From positions 23,126,001 through 23,190,000 of the forward strand of contig NC_077223.1 in assembly GCF_024763615.1 (NCBI RefSeq): DNA of 64,000 nt, given 5' to 3'. The notes under the pieces are model-generated. The model did not search any database, was not told where the DNA came from, and was given only the letters and a program-made list of their open reading frames with translations. A program made the translations under genes and the position numbers. The DNA is from Phlebotomus papatasi. Taxonomy: Eukaryota > Arthropoda > Insecta > Diptera > Psychodidae. Below, piece by piece: positions 58,501 through 64,000 of this stretch. Numbering within the stretch: the first letter of the stretch is position 1; every line of letters starts with the position of its first letter.

Positions 58501-61405
58501 GCGAAAGGGTTAAAGCACGGACTACTCTACCTACTCTTGGGTATATTTCTTGGATTGGTTCTAAAGGGAAAATGAATAAGAAAATCTCAGCTAAATTAAA
58601 TTCTGTATGAGTCACTGATGATGACCTAATGGACCTTAATCATCCTTAAAGATTGAATTTCTTACAAACACTTATCATTTTCTTTCAAAGAAAAAAATCT
58701 TATTTAGAGTTTTTCTTTAATGGTATTACTGTTCTGTAGAAATTAAAAATTAGACAATAACTGATGATATTCTAATACTCCAAAATATTTATTAATTATA
58801 GGATTTTGAATAATTATTTCATACTGCTCCATAACTGCCTAATTTTCTGTAATAATCCTCTAAGTATTGAGATAAAGCTTAAGGATTTGAGTTTAATATT
58901 TCAAGTCAAAATTAGAGATTTCTTTTCCTAAATTAAAGGCTGATGCTGCTTTTCCTTAAAATGATCTTCAGACTAGAGGTTTAGCCTAGTAATATCAGAA
59001 TTTTTCAAAGTCCTTCATACTTTTCCCAAATTCCTTTCATAAATCTGACCTATTTTTTAGGAAATGTGTGACTTAAGACTAACTATTAAAATATATTGCC
59101 ATAGATGGGTCATATCAGGAGCATGACATTTTCTATGTTTCCCATATGTTTCTAATGAGCCGAAAAAATATTTCAGTTTATTAGCTGTTTTCTATCATTG
59201 TAGAATGAACTAATAAAAAATACTAATACAAAATAAAAGCCAATTTAATAACGAAGAGGCAACCGAAAACCCTAAATTGGCAACCTACGTAGTTTTGGAG
59301 ATATCTCGTGTAATGTGTACAAAAACAGGCAAAAAATTACACTAAAACCGGTCGCATTTTTCAGAGTTAATGTCACCCCTCTGGGTCATATTTAATAAAG
59401 GAGTATAAAAAAATGAAGTGTTGGAAGCCATCAGAATATGTGCGAGACCTGAAAGCCTGCCCTTATGACGAATAGCTTTAAAATTAAAGTAATCTCAGTA
59501 ATTTTAAAGAAGCTCTACATTTATGTATCTATTTACTCACTTTAAGGAACACCAGTGTACCATAAAAAAAATAATTTTCCCTGACCACCTAGTTATTTTT
59601 TCTTATGTTTGTACATAATTGTAAAGTAGAAGGTTGAAGCTCCAGCTATTTGCTGTATAGTAAATTTTTAACCTAAAAAATAACGAATTTTTAAATTCTC
59701 ATATAGAAAATTAATTTTAATTATTTTTTCTCTTTCCAGTTTTTCTTTAAGCAAAACCGCTTTGGGAAAAGAAACTACAATACTCAAACATAATATTTTT
59801 CATTAGAATGAACATTATCAGTTATTGGTATCGTCAGAAAAATTATTAAACATTTTTAGCTATTTTTGTCCAGATCGTTCAAACACCAAATTAGACTCTT
59901 TTGGCTTTCCGAAGCGCACAATAACTTTTGTTTTGTAAACATGTTTTTGGCATTTCAATGAGAGTGAGTGAGATCTAGATCTAGTTATCTCGCTCATTCT
60001 CACAGGAAATTTTGAAAAAATGTTTACAAACAAAATGTTTGACAAGTTTTGTTCATCGGTTTCACTTTTATTGGTGATTTTCGGTCAGCGAAAACTGTCT
60101 CGTCATTAAAGGGTTAAAGACGTAAACAAAATAAAATGAAATACTTTAAAATTAAAGATTTTTAAAAGAATATTATGGACACATTTTGAAGAGAAATAAA
60201 GCCTAAAGCTATCGAAATTGATAAGAACAACTTCAAGTTTTTTTCAAGATTCAATGATATTTTTGTGTTTTGGAATAAATCTTTAAAAAATTTTATGCTT
60301 TATTAAATACAATCTTTATCAAAGAAGAATCAGCCAAAAGCCCCGAACAGAATCATCCTGATCCTTGAGAATTTCTAGCCATAGTAAAATTTGAGAAAAA
60401 TTATCAGGTAAAAGAAATTTGTGCAAAAAACCAGAGCCTCTAATCAATCCCTAATCCTGCCCTCTGTGTATGATAATTTGGGTTGATTCTTTATCGCAAA
60501 ATTTACCGAGCTTAATATTCTTGAGGATCAGCCTTTGTTTATTTGAGGCTTAAGGTTAATTTAAAACTGAAAGTTTTATTTCAGAATTTATGTGTAAAAG
60601 ACCATTAACGATTTTGTCAAATTATGAAAAGAAATTCTATGAATAGAAGACCAATAGGACCAATAGCAATGCATATCAGAATATCAGCTGAGTCGGATAA
60701 ATATACCACTAGAACTAATTTTGAGCGAGACCTGCCCTGATGGATGTTTCCAAAGGTTCTTGCCACACGAAGCAGCGTCATTGAGGAATCTCGCCTGGAG
60801 GATTTCCTGTGGGAAATCCCCAAATGAGTCGAGAGCAAGAGGGGGCCCTCAAGAGCCAAAACAGGTGCACTGTGAATGTGTTTGTGTGACGATCTCGCGA
60901 GAGGAGCTTTCTTGGCGGGGTGTTTGTGTGAGTAGATAGCAGCCATTTGTGGGAGCGACACTCTGTTTCTCCGTGGAATTTCCACCGAAAGGGGCCCACC
61001 TCTTGGTTGCTGCACGGGGTGCACAAATATAGACGTCACACACTTGTTCCCATCGATACGGTGAGCATGTTGGTGGAAAAAATGCGATTCTCCTGGTGTG
61101 CGTCTCAGTGACCAAAATAACTCTCAATCTCCCCTTCTTGCTCTCTCATCCACGAAGAAATTGGGGGCCCCTGAGTATGTATTGGTGCGTCTTGTGGTGA
61201 AGTGAGCAAGAAGGCAAAACCACAAACACACTCACGAGCATTTTGGTTGTTTTTGTGTGATTTGGGGGCGCGACGATTGAAACCCAGAGGAGGCCCATCT
61301 GTTTCCCATAATCCCCATTCCCGCTGAATTACCTTTGTCGACGGGATATGCATTCAATTGCTCATCTTCGCGGGACACTTGCGTAATTATAGCCGCTGCG
61401 TCCAT
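31346..61405 (-). CDS. CTD small phosphatase (CTDSP/SCP family), five coding exons, 274 residues
   Basis: Exons on the minus strand: 61405-61333, 41183-40942, 36581-36400, 31775-31622, 31519-31346. All donors are GT and acceptors AG, and every phase agrees. The product aligns along its whole length with human CTDSP1-type proteins: N-terminal MDAAAIITQVSRED, a FCCW cysteine pair (residues 45-46), the DxDxT phosphatase motif DLDETLVHSSF (nucleophile D94, D96), FTASLAKYADPV (about 149-160) and DNSPASYIFHPDN (from D204). Family members dephosphorylate Ser5 of the RNA polymerase II CTD and receptor-activated SMADs and help silence neuronal genes; that role is inferred. Drosophila CG5830 is the likely counterpart. 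An in-frame ATG 12 codons upstream (61441) exists, but homology favours 61405. The first intron is 20 kb and the locus exceeds 30 kb, mostly mobile DNA. Confidence 0.93.
31622..31775 (-). CDS. CTD phosphatase exon 4
   Basis: One base completes Lys166, then 51 codons: WNVFRARLFRESCVYHRGNY and DNSPASYIFHPDNA, carrying the Mg-binding acidic loop. The donor is GTAAAG and the acceptor TATGCCTAG. The intron to exon 5 is only 102 bp, against 4-20 kb for the others. Confidence 0.92.
31879..32949. mobile_element. TA-flanked TIR element with TTGGACA repeats, 1.07 kb
   Basis: Ends TAGGGGAAGTGCTTATAATT and AATTAGAAGCATTTCCCCTA. Subterminal words 'ttttggaca' recur in both arms. Internal sequence near 31975-32040 resembles that of the pogo-like copies (TTGTTACT...TTTTCAGAAAGG; TTATCATCT), so the families share ancestry. 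It lies in intron 3 of the phosphatase gene and has no usable transposase frame. Confidence 0.75.
32950..33138. other. Phosphatase intron 3, nothing recognised
   Basis: AT-rich sequence between elements. Confidence 0.4.
33139..33283. mobile_element. Short TIR element, GGCCTCTACACATTGG ends (copy 1)
   Basis: TAATGGCCTCTACACATTGG and CCAATGTGTAGAGGCCTTA are inverted repeats around 'gcaattttcgtcaaaaa' words, about 145 bp. The second copy, at 34277-34546, is longer and more diverged. Confidence 0.75.
33770..33845. repeat. Homopolymer C tracts, possible element end
   Basis: AGGGGCGTAACAACGGGGAG leads into two long C runs (33805-33815, 33828-33844). A similar 'GTAGCGTACCTAAGGGGGGG' start occurs at 63280. 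Exact tract lengths may be unreliable in assembly. Confidence 0.5.
33971..34115. mobile_element. Palindromic MITE, CCAACGCACAATAACTTTTG ends (copy 1)
   Basis: The arms CAACGCACAATAACTTTTGT ... AAAGTAATTGTGCGTTG enclose a palindromic centre with GAGAGTGAACGAGATGA/TCATTCACTCTC. The second copy is at 59913-60037. Confidence 0.75.
34277..34546. mobile_element. Short TIR element, GGCCTCTACACATT ends (copy 2)
   Basis: TAAAGGCCTCTACACATTAT at the left; CCAGTGTAGATACCTTA, an eroded copy of the TIR, at the right. The interior repeats 'gcaattttcgtc' and its inverse. Confidence 0.6.
34547..35170. other. Phosphatase intron 3, nothing recognised
   Basis: AT-rich. An 81-codon minus-strand frame (34870-35115) has no family resemblance. 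Confidence 0.4.
35171..35566. mobile_element. Foldback element, 396 bp, TTAA at both ends
   Basis: The two arms are near-complete inverted copies: TTAAGGACAGAATCACATTG ... CAATGTGATTCTGACCTTAA. Each arm carries CGTATTTCGTTAATTTACGC and TCGATAAACGG words. TTAA ends would fit piggyBac-type insertion. A truncated copy is at 49720-49875. Confidence 0.75.
35567..36399. other. Phosphatase intron 3, proximal part
   Basis: AT-rich intron sequence up to the exon 3 donor; nothing recognised. Confidence 0.4.
36400..36581 (-). CDS. CTD phosphatase exon 3
   Basis: 60 codons plus two bases: PIPNADFIVPVEIDGTVHQV, then KRPHVDEFLKKMGELYECVL and FTASLAKYADPVADLLDK. The donor CAA|GTAAGT is near-consensus and the acceptor is TCTATTGCAG. 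Confidence 0.93.
36582..36902. other. Phosphatase intron 2, distal part
   Basis: AT-rich; nothing recognised before the foldback element. Confidence 0.4.
36903..37298. mobile_element. CACAG foldback element, 396 bp, TA-flanked
   Basis: Begins CACAGAAAAAATATTTTGTA and ends TATTTTTTTTCTGTG with TA on each side. Built of repeated 'ttcgtaaatgtttg' words in both orientations. Same family as 11906-12910 and 42418-42953. Confidence 0.85.
37345..38345. mobile_element. TA-flanked TIR element, about 1 kb (GGGAATGTAGGCAG ends)
   Basis: TATGGGAATGTAGGCAGGTT followed by TCGCAC at the left; GTGCGAAGGCTGCCTACATT and CCCCTA at the right. The interior has several 'tcgcac' / 'gtgcga' words. No transposase frame was recognised. 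Confidence 0.65.
38346..39771. other. Phosphatase intron 2, nothing recognised
   Basis: AT-rich with one slightly GC-richer stretch (38930-39240). No gene identified. Confidence 0.4.
39772..39980. mobile_element. Palindromic TA-flanked MITE (CTCCCTTCGAA family), copy 1
   Basis: TAGGGGAAAGTACTCTCCCT and AGAGAGCACTTTCCCCTA. Inner inverted words CCTTCGAATAATGTGAATTT / AAATTCACATTATTCGAAGG make it an almost complete palindrome. Copy 2 is at 49323-49519. Confidence 0.8.
39981..40941. other. Phosphatase intron 2, proximal part
   Basis: AT-rich intron sequence; nothing recognised. Confidence 0.4.
40942..41183 (-). CDS. CTD phosphatase exon 2 with the catalytic DxDxT motif
   Basis: Two bases complete Val25, then 80 codons. 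It encodes the basic Cys-containing segment GFFQAIFCCWRRARTK, a Pro/Gly linker, YLLPPVRHSDMHKKCMVIDL and DETLVHSSFK. An apparent GTG start at 41184 is really the splice junction: TTTACAG|TG joins exon 1 ending ...AAAG. The donor is AAG|GTAAGT. Confidence 0.93.
41184..42034. other. Start of the 20-kb phosphatase intron 1 (3' side)
   Basis: Mixed sequence with a pyrimidine-rich block (41500-41600). No gene or repeat recognised. Confidence 0.4.
42035..42245 (+). repeat. ~200-bp dispersed repeat, copy 2
   Basis: GGCTTCAGACCTAAGGATTA ... TTAGGATTGGATTATTAAGG ... GGGCTAAACCTCTAGTCTGA; the best preserved member alongside 3350-3575. Confidence 0.5.
42418..42953. mobile_element. CACAG foldback element, 536 bp, complete and TA-flanked
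   Basis: Both arms are nearly complete inverted copies with ends CACAGAAAAAAAATTTTGC and ATATTTTTTCTGTG. The arms carry many TTACGAACA / TGTTCGTAA words, GGGTTATA...CACGAGCATTT and AATGATCATT. It is the longest intact member of its family here. Confidence 0.88.
42954..43655. other. Phosphatase intron 1, nothing recognised
   Basis: AT-rich sequence between repeats. Confidence 0.4.
43656..44050. repeat. Composite of two dispersed repeat families
   Basis: 43656-43800 starts TTAAGCCGCAAATAGACTCA GGCTGA and resembles 52620-52735 and both ends of 60335-60553. 43850-44050 is copy 3 of the GGCTTCAGA repeat. The same order occurs at 52620-52935, so they may be one larger element. Confidence 0.5.
44484..44736. 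mobile_element. CACTGAG MITE, copy 2 (253 bp)
   Basis: CACTGAGAAAAAAAGGGTGC ... AGATTTCTCTCAGTG, closely matching copy 1 throughout. Flanks are 'aaaa' and 'aag', so a TA duplication is not obvious here. Confidence 0.85.
44737..47421. other. Phosphatase intron 1, 2.7 kb without recognised features
   Basis: AT-rich, with fewer repeats than neighbouring intron segments. A moderately GC-richer part lies at 46000-46260. No coding segment with a known family. Confidence 0.4.
47422..47475. promoter_or_regulatory. Cluster of candidate binding sites in intron 1
   Basis: GGGAATTCCC (47422-47431) is a perfect Rel/NF-kB-type palindrome. CACGTG (47449-47454) is a canonical E-box, directly followed by the inverted repeat CTCACCAG-ATCAG-CTGGTGAG containing CAGCTG. 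They lie within a GC-richer stretch (about 47230-47540). This could be an enhancer or alternative promoter of the phosphatase gene; motif co-occurrence alone is weak evidence. Confidence 0.35.
47631..47826. mobile_element. TA-flanked MITE (GGGGAAAGTGCTCATGC ends), 196 bp
   Basis: TAGGGGAAAGTGCTCATGCT and CATGAGCACTTTCCCCTA. A second 'aggggaaagtg' word appears inside, at 47738. Non-coding. Confidence 0.7.
47880..49056. mobile_element. TA-flanked TIR element (GGGGCAAAAAGT ends) hosting a SINE
   Basis: TAGGGGAACCTGGGGCAAAA and TTTTTGCCCCAGTCTCTCCTA form the ends. Internal 'ttgttactttttgcccc' words recur at 48650-48695. Without the nested SINE the element is about 0.9 kb. Confidence 0.7.
48079..48357 (+). 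mobile_element. tRNA-derived SINE with 9-bp target-site duplication
   Basis: The SINE body is 48088-48348, flanked by the direct repeat TCAAAAACG (48079-48087 and 48349-48357). The head is tRNA-like: A box TGGGTCAAGTGG (48097-48108) and a perfect B box GGTTCGAATCC (48141-48151), the pol III promoter. The tRNA cannot fold into a proper acceptor stem, so it is not a functional tRNA gene. The body continues ATTCCACGGCCGTGGGCC ... GTTCCTTCATGGAATGCTGT and ends in an (ATT)n tail. About 261 bp. Confidence 0.88.
49134..49317. mobile_element. Palindromic MITE (GAGCACCTTTGAAATTGGG family), copy 2
   Basis: TAGGGGGAAGTGGAGCACCT ... AGGTGCCCTACATCCCCCTA, 184 bp, with internal GCTTCTCAATCTGTTTGTGC as in 13158-13342. 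It sits 5 bp from the next element. Confidence 0.78.
49323..49519. mobile_element. Palindromic MITE (CTCCCTTCGAA family), copy 2
   Basis: TAGAGAAAGTACTCTCCCTT ... GGGAGAGTACTTTCCCCTA, with central CATTATTCGAAAGCATG. Almost abutting the preceding MITE. Confidence 0.78.
49720..49875. mobile_element. Truncated arm of the 35171 foldback family
   Basis: TTAGGGCTGAATCACATTGA, ACAGTAAAATGCTCACCGTA and GTCATACTCGGTGGCCCTAG match one arm of 35171-35566; the second arm is missing. Confidence 0.7.
49876..50049. mobile_element. Right end of a pogo-like TIR element
   Basis: GCAAGCTGGCCGGAATTTGG and TACACTTACCCTA end the fragment; the segment from about 49930 matches 9930-10000 in reverse and the window start (1-70). 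The left part is missing. Confidence 0.7.
50050..51498. other. Phosphatase intron 1, nothing recognised
   Basis: AT-rich. Two frames of 72 and 80 codons (50767-50985, 51122-51364, +) have no recognisable motif. Confidence 0.4.
51499..52242. mobile_element. TA-flanked TIR element interrupted by a CACTGAG MITE
   Basis: TAGGGGAAAGGACGCTACCT ... TCCGAAGATAGCGCGCTTTC CCCTA. 'cgaaacacttaagcttcgga' and 'tgctttagtcgtccgaag' are further inverted words. The interior is split by 51823-52119. Confidence 0.65.
51823..52119. mobile_element. CACTGAG MITE, copy 3 (297 bp) with a hairpin insertion
   Basis: Flanked by TA on both sides. Compared with copies 1 and 2 it carries about 44 extra bases after the first nine, including the AGGTGTGATT...AATCACACCT hairpin also found at 1938-1964. 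Confidence 0.85.
52380..52455 (+). repeat. Copy of the GTCCACCGCCGT repeat
   Basis: TCGCCATCTTAGCGCCGTAA and ATCAACCTCCGGAACAAAAC match 2150-2200 with substitutions; a T/A-rich tail follows. Confidence 0.4.
52620..52985. repeat. Composite dispersed repeat (same order as 43656-44050)
   Basis: AAAGGCCCAAATAGACTCAA GTTGATCCTC at the start, the GGGTTTCAGATCGCAGGT block in the middle and TTAGTTTGAATTACTGC near the end. Diverged copy 4 of the GGCTTCAGA family. Confidence 0.45.
52986..53464. other. Phosphatase intron 1, nothing recognised
   Basis: AT-rich sequence. Confidence 0.4.
53465..53693. mobile_element. piggyBac-like palindromic MITE, TTAA at both ends, 229 bp
   Basis: TTAACTCTTTCGCGTCTTTA followed by GGGTCATATATGACCC; the right end is TAAAGACGCGAAAGAGTTAA. 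TTAA is the piggyBac target site, and a GGGTCATATATGACCC-type palindrome is a common feature of insect piggyBac-like MITEs as I recall them. The arms pair almost fully (TTTACATTAATTGAAATCTA and its inverse). Confidence 0.78.
53888..54058. mobile_element. TA-flanked MITE (ACCGGGGCAAGTTTAGCC ends), 171 bp
   Basis: TTACGGGGACCGGGGCAAGT at the left and TCTACCCCAGTTTCCCCTA at the right. A partial relative is at 57687-57835, and another fragment ('ctactcattgaaatatttatca') is at 12930-12955. Confidence 0.65.
54349..54565. mobile_element. TA-flanked MITE (GGGTAGGATGGAGTAATTCGG ends), 217 bp
   Basis: TAGGGTAGGATGGAGTAATT ... TTACCCCAACTTACCCTA; the central inverted words 'aagaagtacaagactttacattcgagagtacttctt' are shared with 26210-26427. 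Confidence 0.75.
54566..55996. other. Phosphatase intron 1, nothing recognised
   Basis: AT-rich. A GC-richer 60-codon frame (55795-55980, +) ends in a lysine run and resembles no known family. Confidence 0.4.
55997..56145 (-). mobile_element. Short Penelope-type/retrozyme-like insertion with 15-bp direct repeats
   Basis: ACCTCTATGTGTATT occurs at 55997-56011 and 56131-56145, flanking a 119-bp insert. On the minus strand the insert holds GAGAAGA, a stem AGGGGA-CAACAA-TCCCC and GAAACGUCG (56055-56096). The last word is the typical second half of PLE hammerheads, with a CG stem III and UC cleavage dinucleotide. The first core box deviates from CUGANGA in its first two bases, so the ribozyme is probably inactive. 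Confidence 0.6.
56146..57686. other. Phosphatase intron 1, nothing recognised
   Basis: AT-rich, repeat-poor by eye; no gene. Confidence 0.4.
57687..57835. mobile_element. Partial MITE related to 53888-54058
   Basis: GACCGGGGCATAATTAGCC at the left, then 'gtaaacacctccctt...attcattgaaatatttatca' matching the 53.9 kb element in reverse. The right terminus is not present. Confidence 0.5.
57836..58964. other. Phosphatase intron 1, nothing recognised
   Basis: AT-rich sequence. Confidence 0.4.
58965..59095 (+). repeat. ~200-bp dispersed repeat, diverged copy 5
   Basis: GATCTTCAGACTAGAGGTTT AGCC and a 'gacttaagactaactattaaa' block resemble the GGCTTCAGA family; strongly diverged. Confidence 0.35.
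59096..59912. other. Phosphatase intron 1, nothing recognised
   Basis: AT-rich; GTGCGAGACCTGAAAGCCTG near 59440 resembles the flank and end of the 37.3 kb element and may be a fragment. Confidence 0.35.
59913..60037. mobile_element. Palindromic MITE (GCGCACAATAACTTTTG ends), copy 2
   Basis: Matches 33971-34115: AGCGCACAATAACTTTTGTT, a GAGTGAGATCTAGATCTAGT centre and AATGTTTACAAACAAAATG. The right terminus is shortened. Confidence 0.65.
60335..60553. mobile_element. TIR element of the AAGCCxCxAAxA / GGCTGATCCT family, 219 bp
   Basis: The left arm (AAGCCCCGAACAGAATCATC CTGATCCTTGAGAAT) is the inverse of the right arm (ATTCTTGAGGATCAGCC ... TTTGAGGCTT). The starts of 43656 and 52620 match these arms. 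Confidence 0.55.
60720..61332 (-). other. GC-richer start of phosphatase intron 1, possible promoter-proximal control region
   Basis: Markedly less AT-rich than the rest of the intron, and open in several frames purely from composition. It lies directly downstream of the first coding exon, where insect developmental genes often keep control elements. No specific motif is claimed. Confidence 0.35.
61333..61405 (-). CDS. CTD phosphatase exon 1 (N-terminus)
   Basis: 24 codons plus one base: MDAAAIITQVSREDEQLNAY then PVDK, ending at CAAAG|GTAATT. The match to the CTDSP N-terminus (M-D-x-x-A-V/I-I-T-Q-V/I-S) and the exact phase match to exon 2, 20 kb away, make this the first coding exon. Confidence 0.88.
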
Positions 61406-62203
61406 TGAAGCGCATTTGGCAGTTTCCTCGCAATCTCGCACCTCTGTCGTCTCTCCTTTCCAGCAATTCTATGTGCACTCCGGGAGTTTCACACTTGCAC
61501 CCCCGCACTTTAGTAACACTTCAACACTGGAAATAAGCACTCTACCAGCGACTATTGCAATTTTCATTGACGATTTTGAGGATTTTATTCCGTGATCTCA
61601 TCACACACCTAAATGGAAAAATCTTCTTCTCCTTTGCGTGATTGTCAGTGGACTGGCGACTTTTAGCTATGCCTGCTATCTTCACTCTGTACATTTCTTA
61701 CAGACAACTTCGCACCATTATGGTTTAAATTATATTAACCGTTTATAATGGTTCCTCTTTATTCTTTTTAGAGAACTTTATCGAGAGTTCGACAAAACGG
61801 ATGAAACCGATAAAACAACTGCTCTGCAAAAAAAAAATGAAAACGGATATCTGAAATTTTGTTAAAATTTTTTTTAAATAATTTTCCCATAGCATTTTTC
61901 AAAATTATTTTTATGAGAAACCACTTTTTTACAAAATTTTAAATTTTTAACAAATAAAATTTACAATTTCCTTTAAAATTGGGAGTACAAATAAATTAGT
62001 TCAATCTGGATTAATTCTTCAGATCTTTGAAAGAGATCACTATATGTAAAAGCAGTAAGAAAATGTGTAATAAATCGATTGAACACTTGATTTTTATCAT
62101 TTTTATATTGCTTTCTTTCATCCTTATTGTTTAGAATTTAAATGGATGGATTTCCAATATACTCTTTGAATTGTGGATGAAAATCAGCTAAAATTGGGCG
62201 TGA
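61406..62203 (-). other. Upstream of the phosphatase start: 5' UTR and promoter region
   Basis: The first ~190 bases are GC-richer and probably hold the 5' UTR. No TATA box is obvious, consistent with a broadly expressed gene. Confidence 0.4.
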
Positions 62204-62385
62204 TAGGGAGAAGTAGGGCAACTTTTAAATTGGGATCTTTCTCCTAATTATTTTAAGAGGAAAACTGAGTCATATTAAAGCTCTGCTTGTGCAGCCTGTG
62301 CACTTAAATTATATCATGATAAAGCTCAATTTCATTCAAAAATAGGTGAAAAATCCCAACTTCAAAGGTGCCCCACTTCCCCCTA
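62204..62385. mobile_element. Palindromic MITE (AAATTGGG family), copy 3
   Basis: TAGGGAGAAGTAGGGCAACT ... AAGGTGCCCCACTTCCCCCTA, 182 bp, with the AAAAATAGGTGAAAAATCCC word as in the other two copies. The most diverged of the three. Confidence 0.72.
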
Positions 62386-63344
62386 CTCCTAAATATTTGC
62401 TCAGAATTTATAATCAATATTGGTAGAAAAGGGAAATGCTTAGGTTGTTTTTTCTCGTCCACCTTTGTACGAAAAAGGGACGTATCTTTCAAGTAGGTGT
62501 GGCTTTGGAGTAGGCGTGGCTTCCTAGCAGACGTAACATTGATAATTTTTCTTTTATTCAGCATTTTTATCCCCTTCAATAATCTTATTAAAAAAGGACT
62601 AATAAATTGTTTTTTCTTTCTTCTTGGGAGGCTTTTATGCTTTGCCGCTTCGAACATTTCATATTTTTCCCATATTCTTTTTATATATCTGACCTAGCGG
62701 CAATATATTTTTATAGCTAGTCCGAAACATTTCCTGAAAAAAAAACGCTTTCCTGAAAAAAAAAAAAATGCTTTCTAGAGAGGATCCAGCAAGATCGGTA
62801 GTTGATATCTCCTACGGTTTCCCTTCTAGCTCAAGTAAGTATATAATTTACAAGTACATTAGTGATTCATAGCCGATTGGACCGATGTCGCTGGATTGGA
62901 AATTTCAAGACCTTTCTAAAATATCTAATTTCAAGCAAATCGGTCGAGAAACAGGCACTCCAGAGCGTGGTAGAACTTTGGCTTTTAAAAATTCAAAATG
63001 GCGAATTTTTGGGTCTCGCAAAAATATCCAAAAATTAAGAATGGTTGGAGCCATTTAGAGAAAAATTTTAAAAATATGGAAAAGGATAAAAACGTTTCTA
63101 AACTTACGAAAGCCGAAAGTTGTTACGGTCTGCCCTCTAGCCCGGTAGCGAATTAAAAAGAAACTCATTTATACAGCTCTCTTTTTGAGTTCAAGCAGCA
63201 AAATTGTGTTTAGCAGCAAATACTGTTTAGTTCTCAGATCTCAAATGAGACGATCAGAACAAGAGGCCTAACGTTCAGTAGCGTACCTAAGGGGGGGGGG
63301 GGTGCCATGTTTAAGTAAAAAAGATTTTAATAAAATAGACTCTG
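62386..63344. other. Intergenic, nothing recognised
   Basis: AT-rich, with a short duplicated 'tttcctgaaaaaaaaa' (62729-62770) and a G run (63292-63302). No gene. Confidence 0.4.
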
Positions 63345-63665
63345 AGTCGTCTTTCTGGGGCGCCTTTCTAGTTCTTAAAATACATTTTGTCGTTATAATT
63401 CTTCAAAATTTCGCGTTGAAATAAATAAAAAACTTTTAATTTCTTCACGAGACTTTCTAGGGCGCTCCTCTTGTTCTTGCTCCTAAAATGCATTTTGTCC
63501 TTATCTATCAAAATTTCGCGTTGAAGAAAAAGCTTTTTTAATTCCCTGACTTTCTAGGGCGTACAATTGTTCTAAAGGCTTTCTTGGCGCCCATAAAGCT
63601 CTAAAAAAGCATTTTGTCCTTATATTTTTTTCAAGATTTCGCGTTGAAATAAAAAAAAACACTTC
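63345..63665 (+). repeat. Three diverged tandem units of about 95-110 bp
   Basis: Each unit has 'ctttctngggcg', 'gttct...aaaa', GCATTTTGTCCTTAT and ATTTCGCGTTGAAATAAA. Units begin near 63350, 63448 and 63553. Divergence shows the array is old. Confidence 0.65.
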
Positions 63666-64000
63666 AAAATATTAAATTAAAATTGTGCTGAAAATACGCA
63701 TAGCTGAAGTATAAGATGGTTCAGATTGTGTATAAAACTCGTACTTCTCAGATTATGTGCATGAAATCTGCATAGGTCAAGCATAAATCGCGCACAGCTC
63801 TTAAACATAAAACGATTAACCCATTCCTTACCATGGTATTATACATCATACGCAAATTGAGTAATTTTAGATGATTTATTTCTGTGAGCAATTGTTATAC
63901 GAATTGCTGTCGGGAATGGGTTTTTAGTTAATTTAGTCCCTGAATTTCTTGGAAAAAATCGTGCGACAGATATGGAAATACATTTTGTTGTTCTTTTCTC
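63666..64000. other. Window end, nothing recognised
   Basis: AT-rich sequence. Confidence 0.4.

Noticed and set aside
60617..61353. Several overlapping frames of 70-140 codons on both strands near the phosphatase exon 1
   Set aside because: They result from the higher GC content; no motif, no splice support, and all overlap each other.
1..64000. CRISPR array, bacterial operon or phage content
   Set aside because: The window is spliced eukaryotic DNA; the tandem and inverted repeats present have no spacer structure and no prokaryotic genes were seen.

Overview
AT-rich eukaryotic nuclear DNA. The gene architecture and protein sequences point to an insect, most likely a dipteran; a sand-fly-like genome is my guess and cannot be proven from the window. 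Three genes can be reconstructed with consistent splice sites and phases; nearly everything else is intron or intergenic sequence filled with mobile-element remnants.

Layout. (1) 579-1018 (-): a small three-exon gene for a secreted 99-residue Gly/Tyr-rich peptide with a TATA box. (2) 6901-20633 (+): the alsin/ALS2 orthologue, three coding exons giving 1522 residues with RCC1-like, DH, PH, MORN and VPS9 regions; its two introns (5.2 and 4.0 kb) hold nested transposons. (3) 31346-61405 (-): a CTD small phosphatase (CTDSP/SCP family), five coding exons giving 274 residues, spread over 30 kb with a 20 kb first intron. Genes 2 and 3 are convergent; 20.6-31.3 kb between them holds 3' UTR sequence, decayed retroelements and short inverted-repeat elements.

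Mobile DNA. At least eight short element families have terminal inverted repeats starting TAGGG or similar and lie between TA dinucleotides; two copies of one family keep a 61-codon Pipsqueak/CENP-B-like helix-turn-helix segment, pointing to pogo-like (Tc1/mariner superfamily) transposons. Others are a CACTGAG MITE (3 copies), a foldback family with CACAG ends built of TTACGAACA-type repeats (4 loci), TTAA-flanked piggyBac-like palindromes, a tRNA-derived SINE with a 9-bp target duplication, a truncated non-LTR retrotransposon and Penelope-like element (PLE) debris.

Most notable: a hammerhead-ribozyme-like motif at 23586-23642 (-) with a complete conserved core and the very short stem III typical of PLE hammerheads; a 119-bp insert at 56012-56130 flanked by 15-bp direct repeats and carrying a degraded version; and a PLE GIY-YIG fragment bounded by inverted repeats inside a foldback element. 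All calls were made by eye: no alignment, folding or database search was run.
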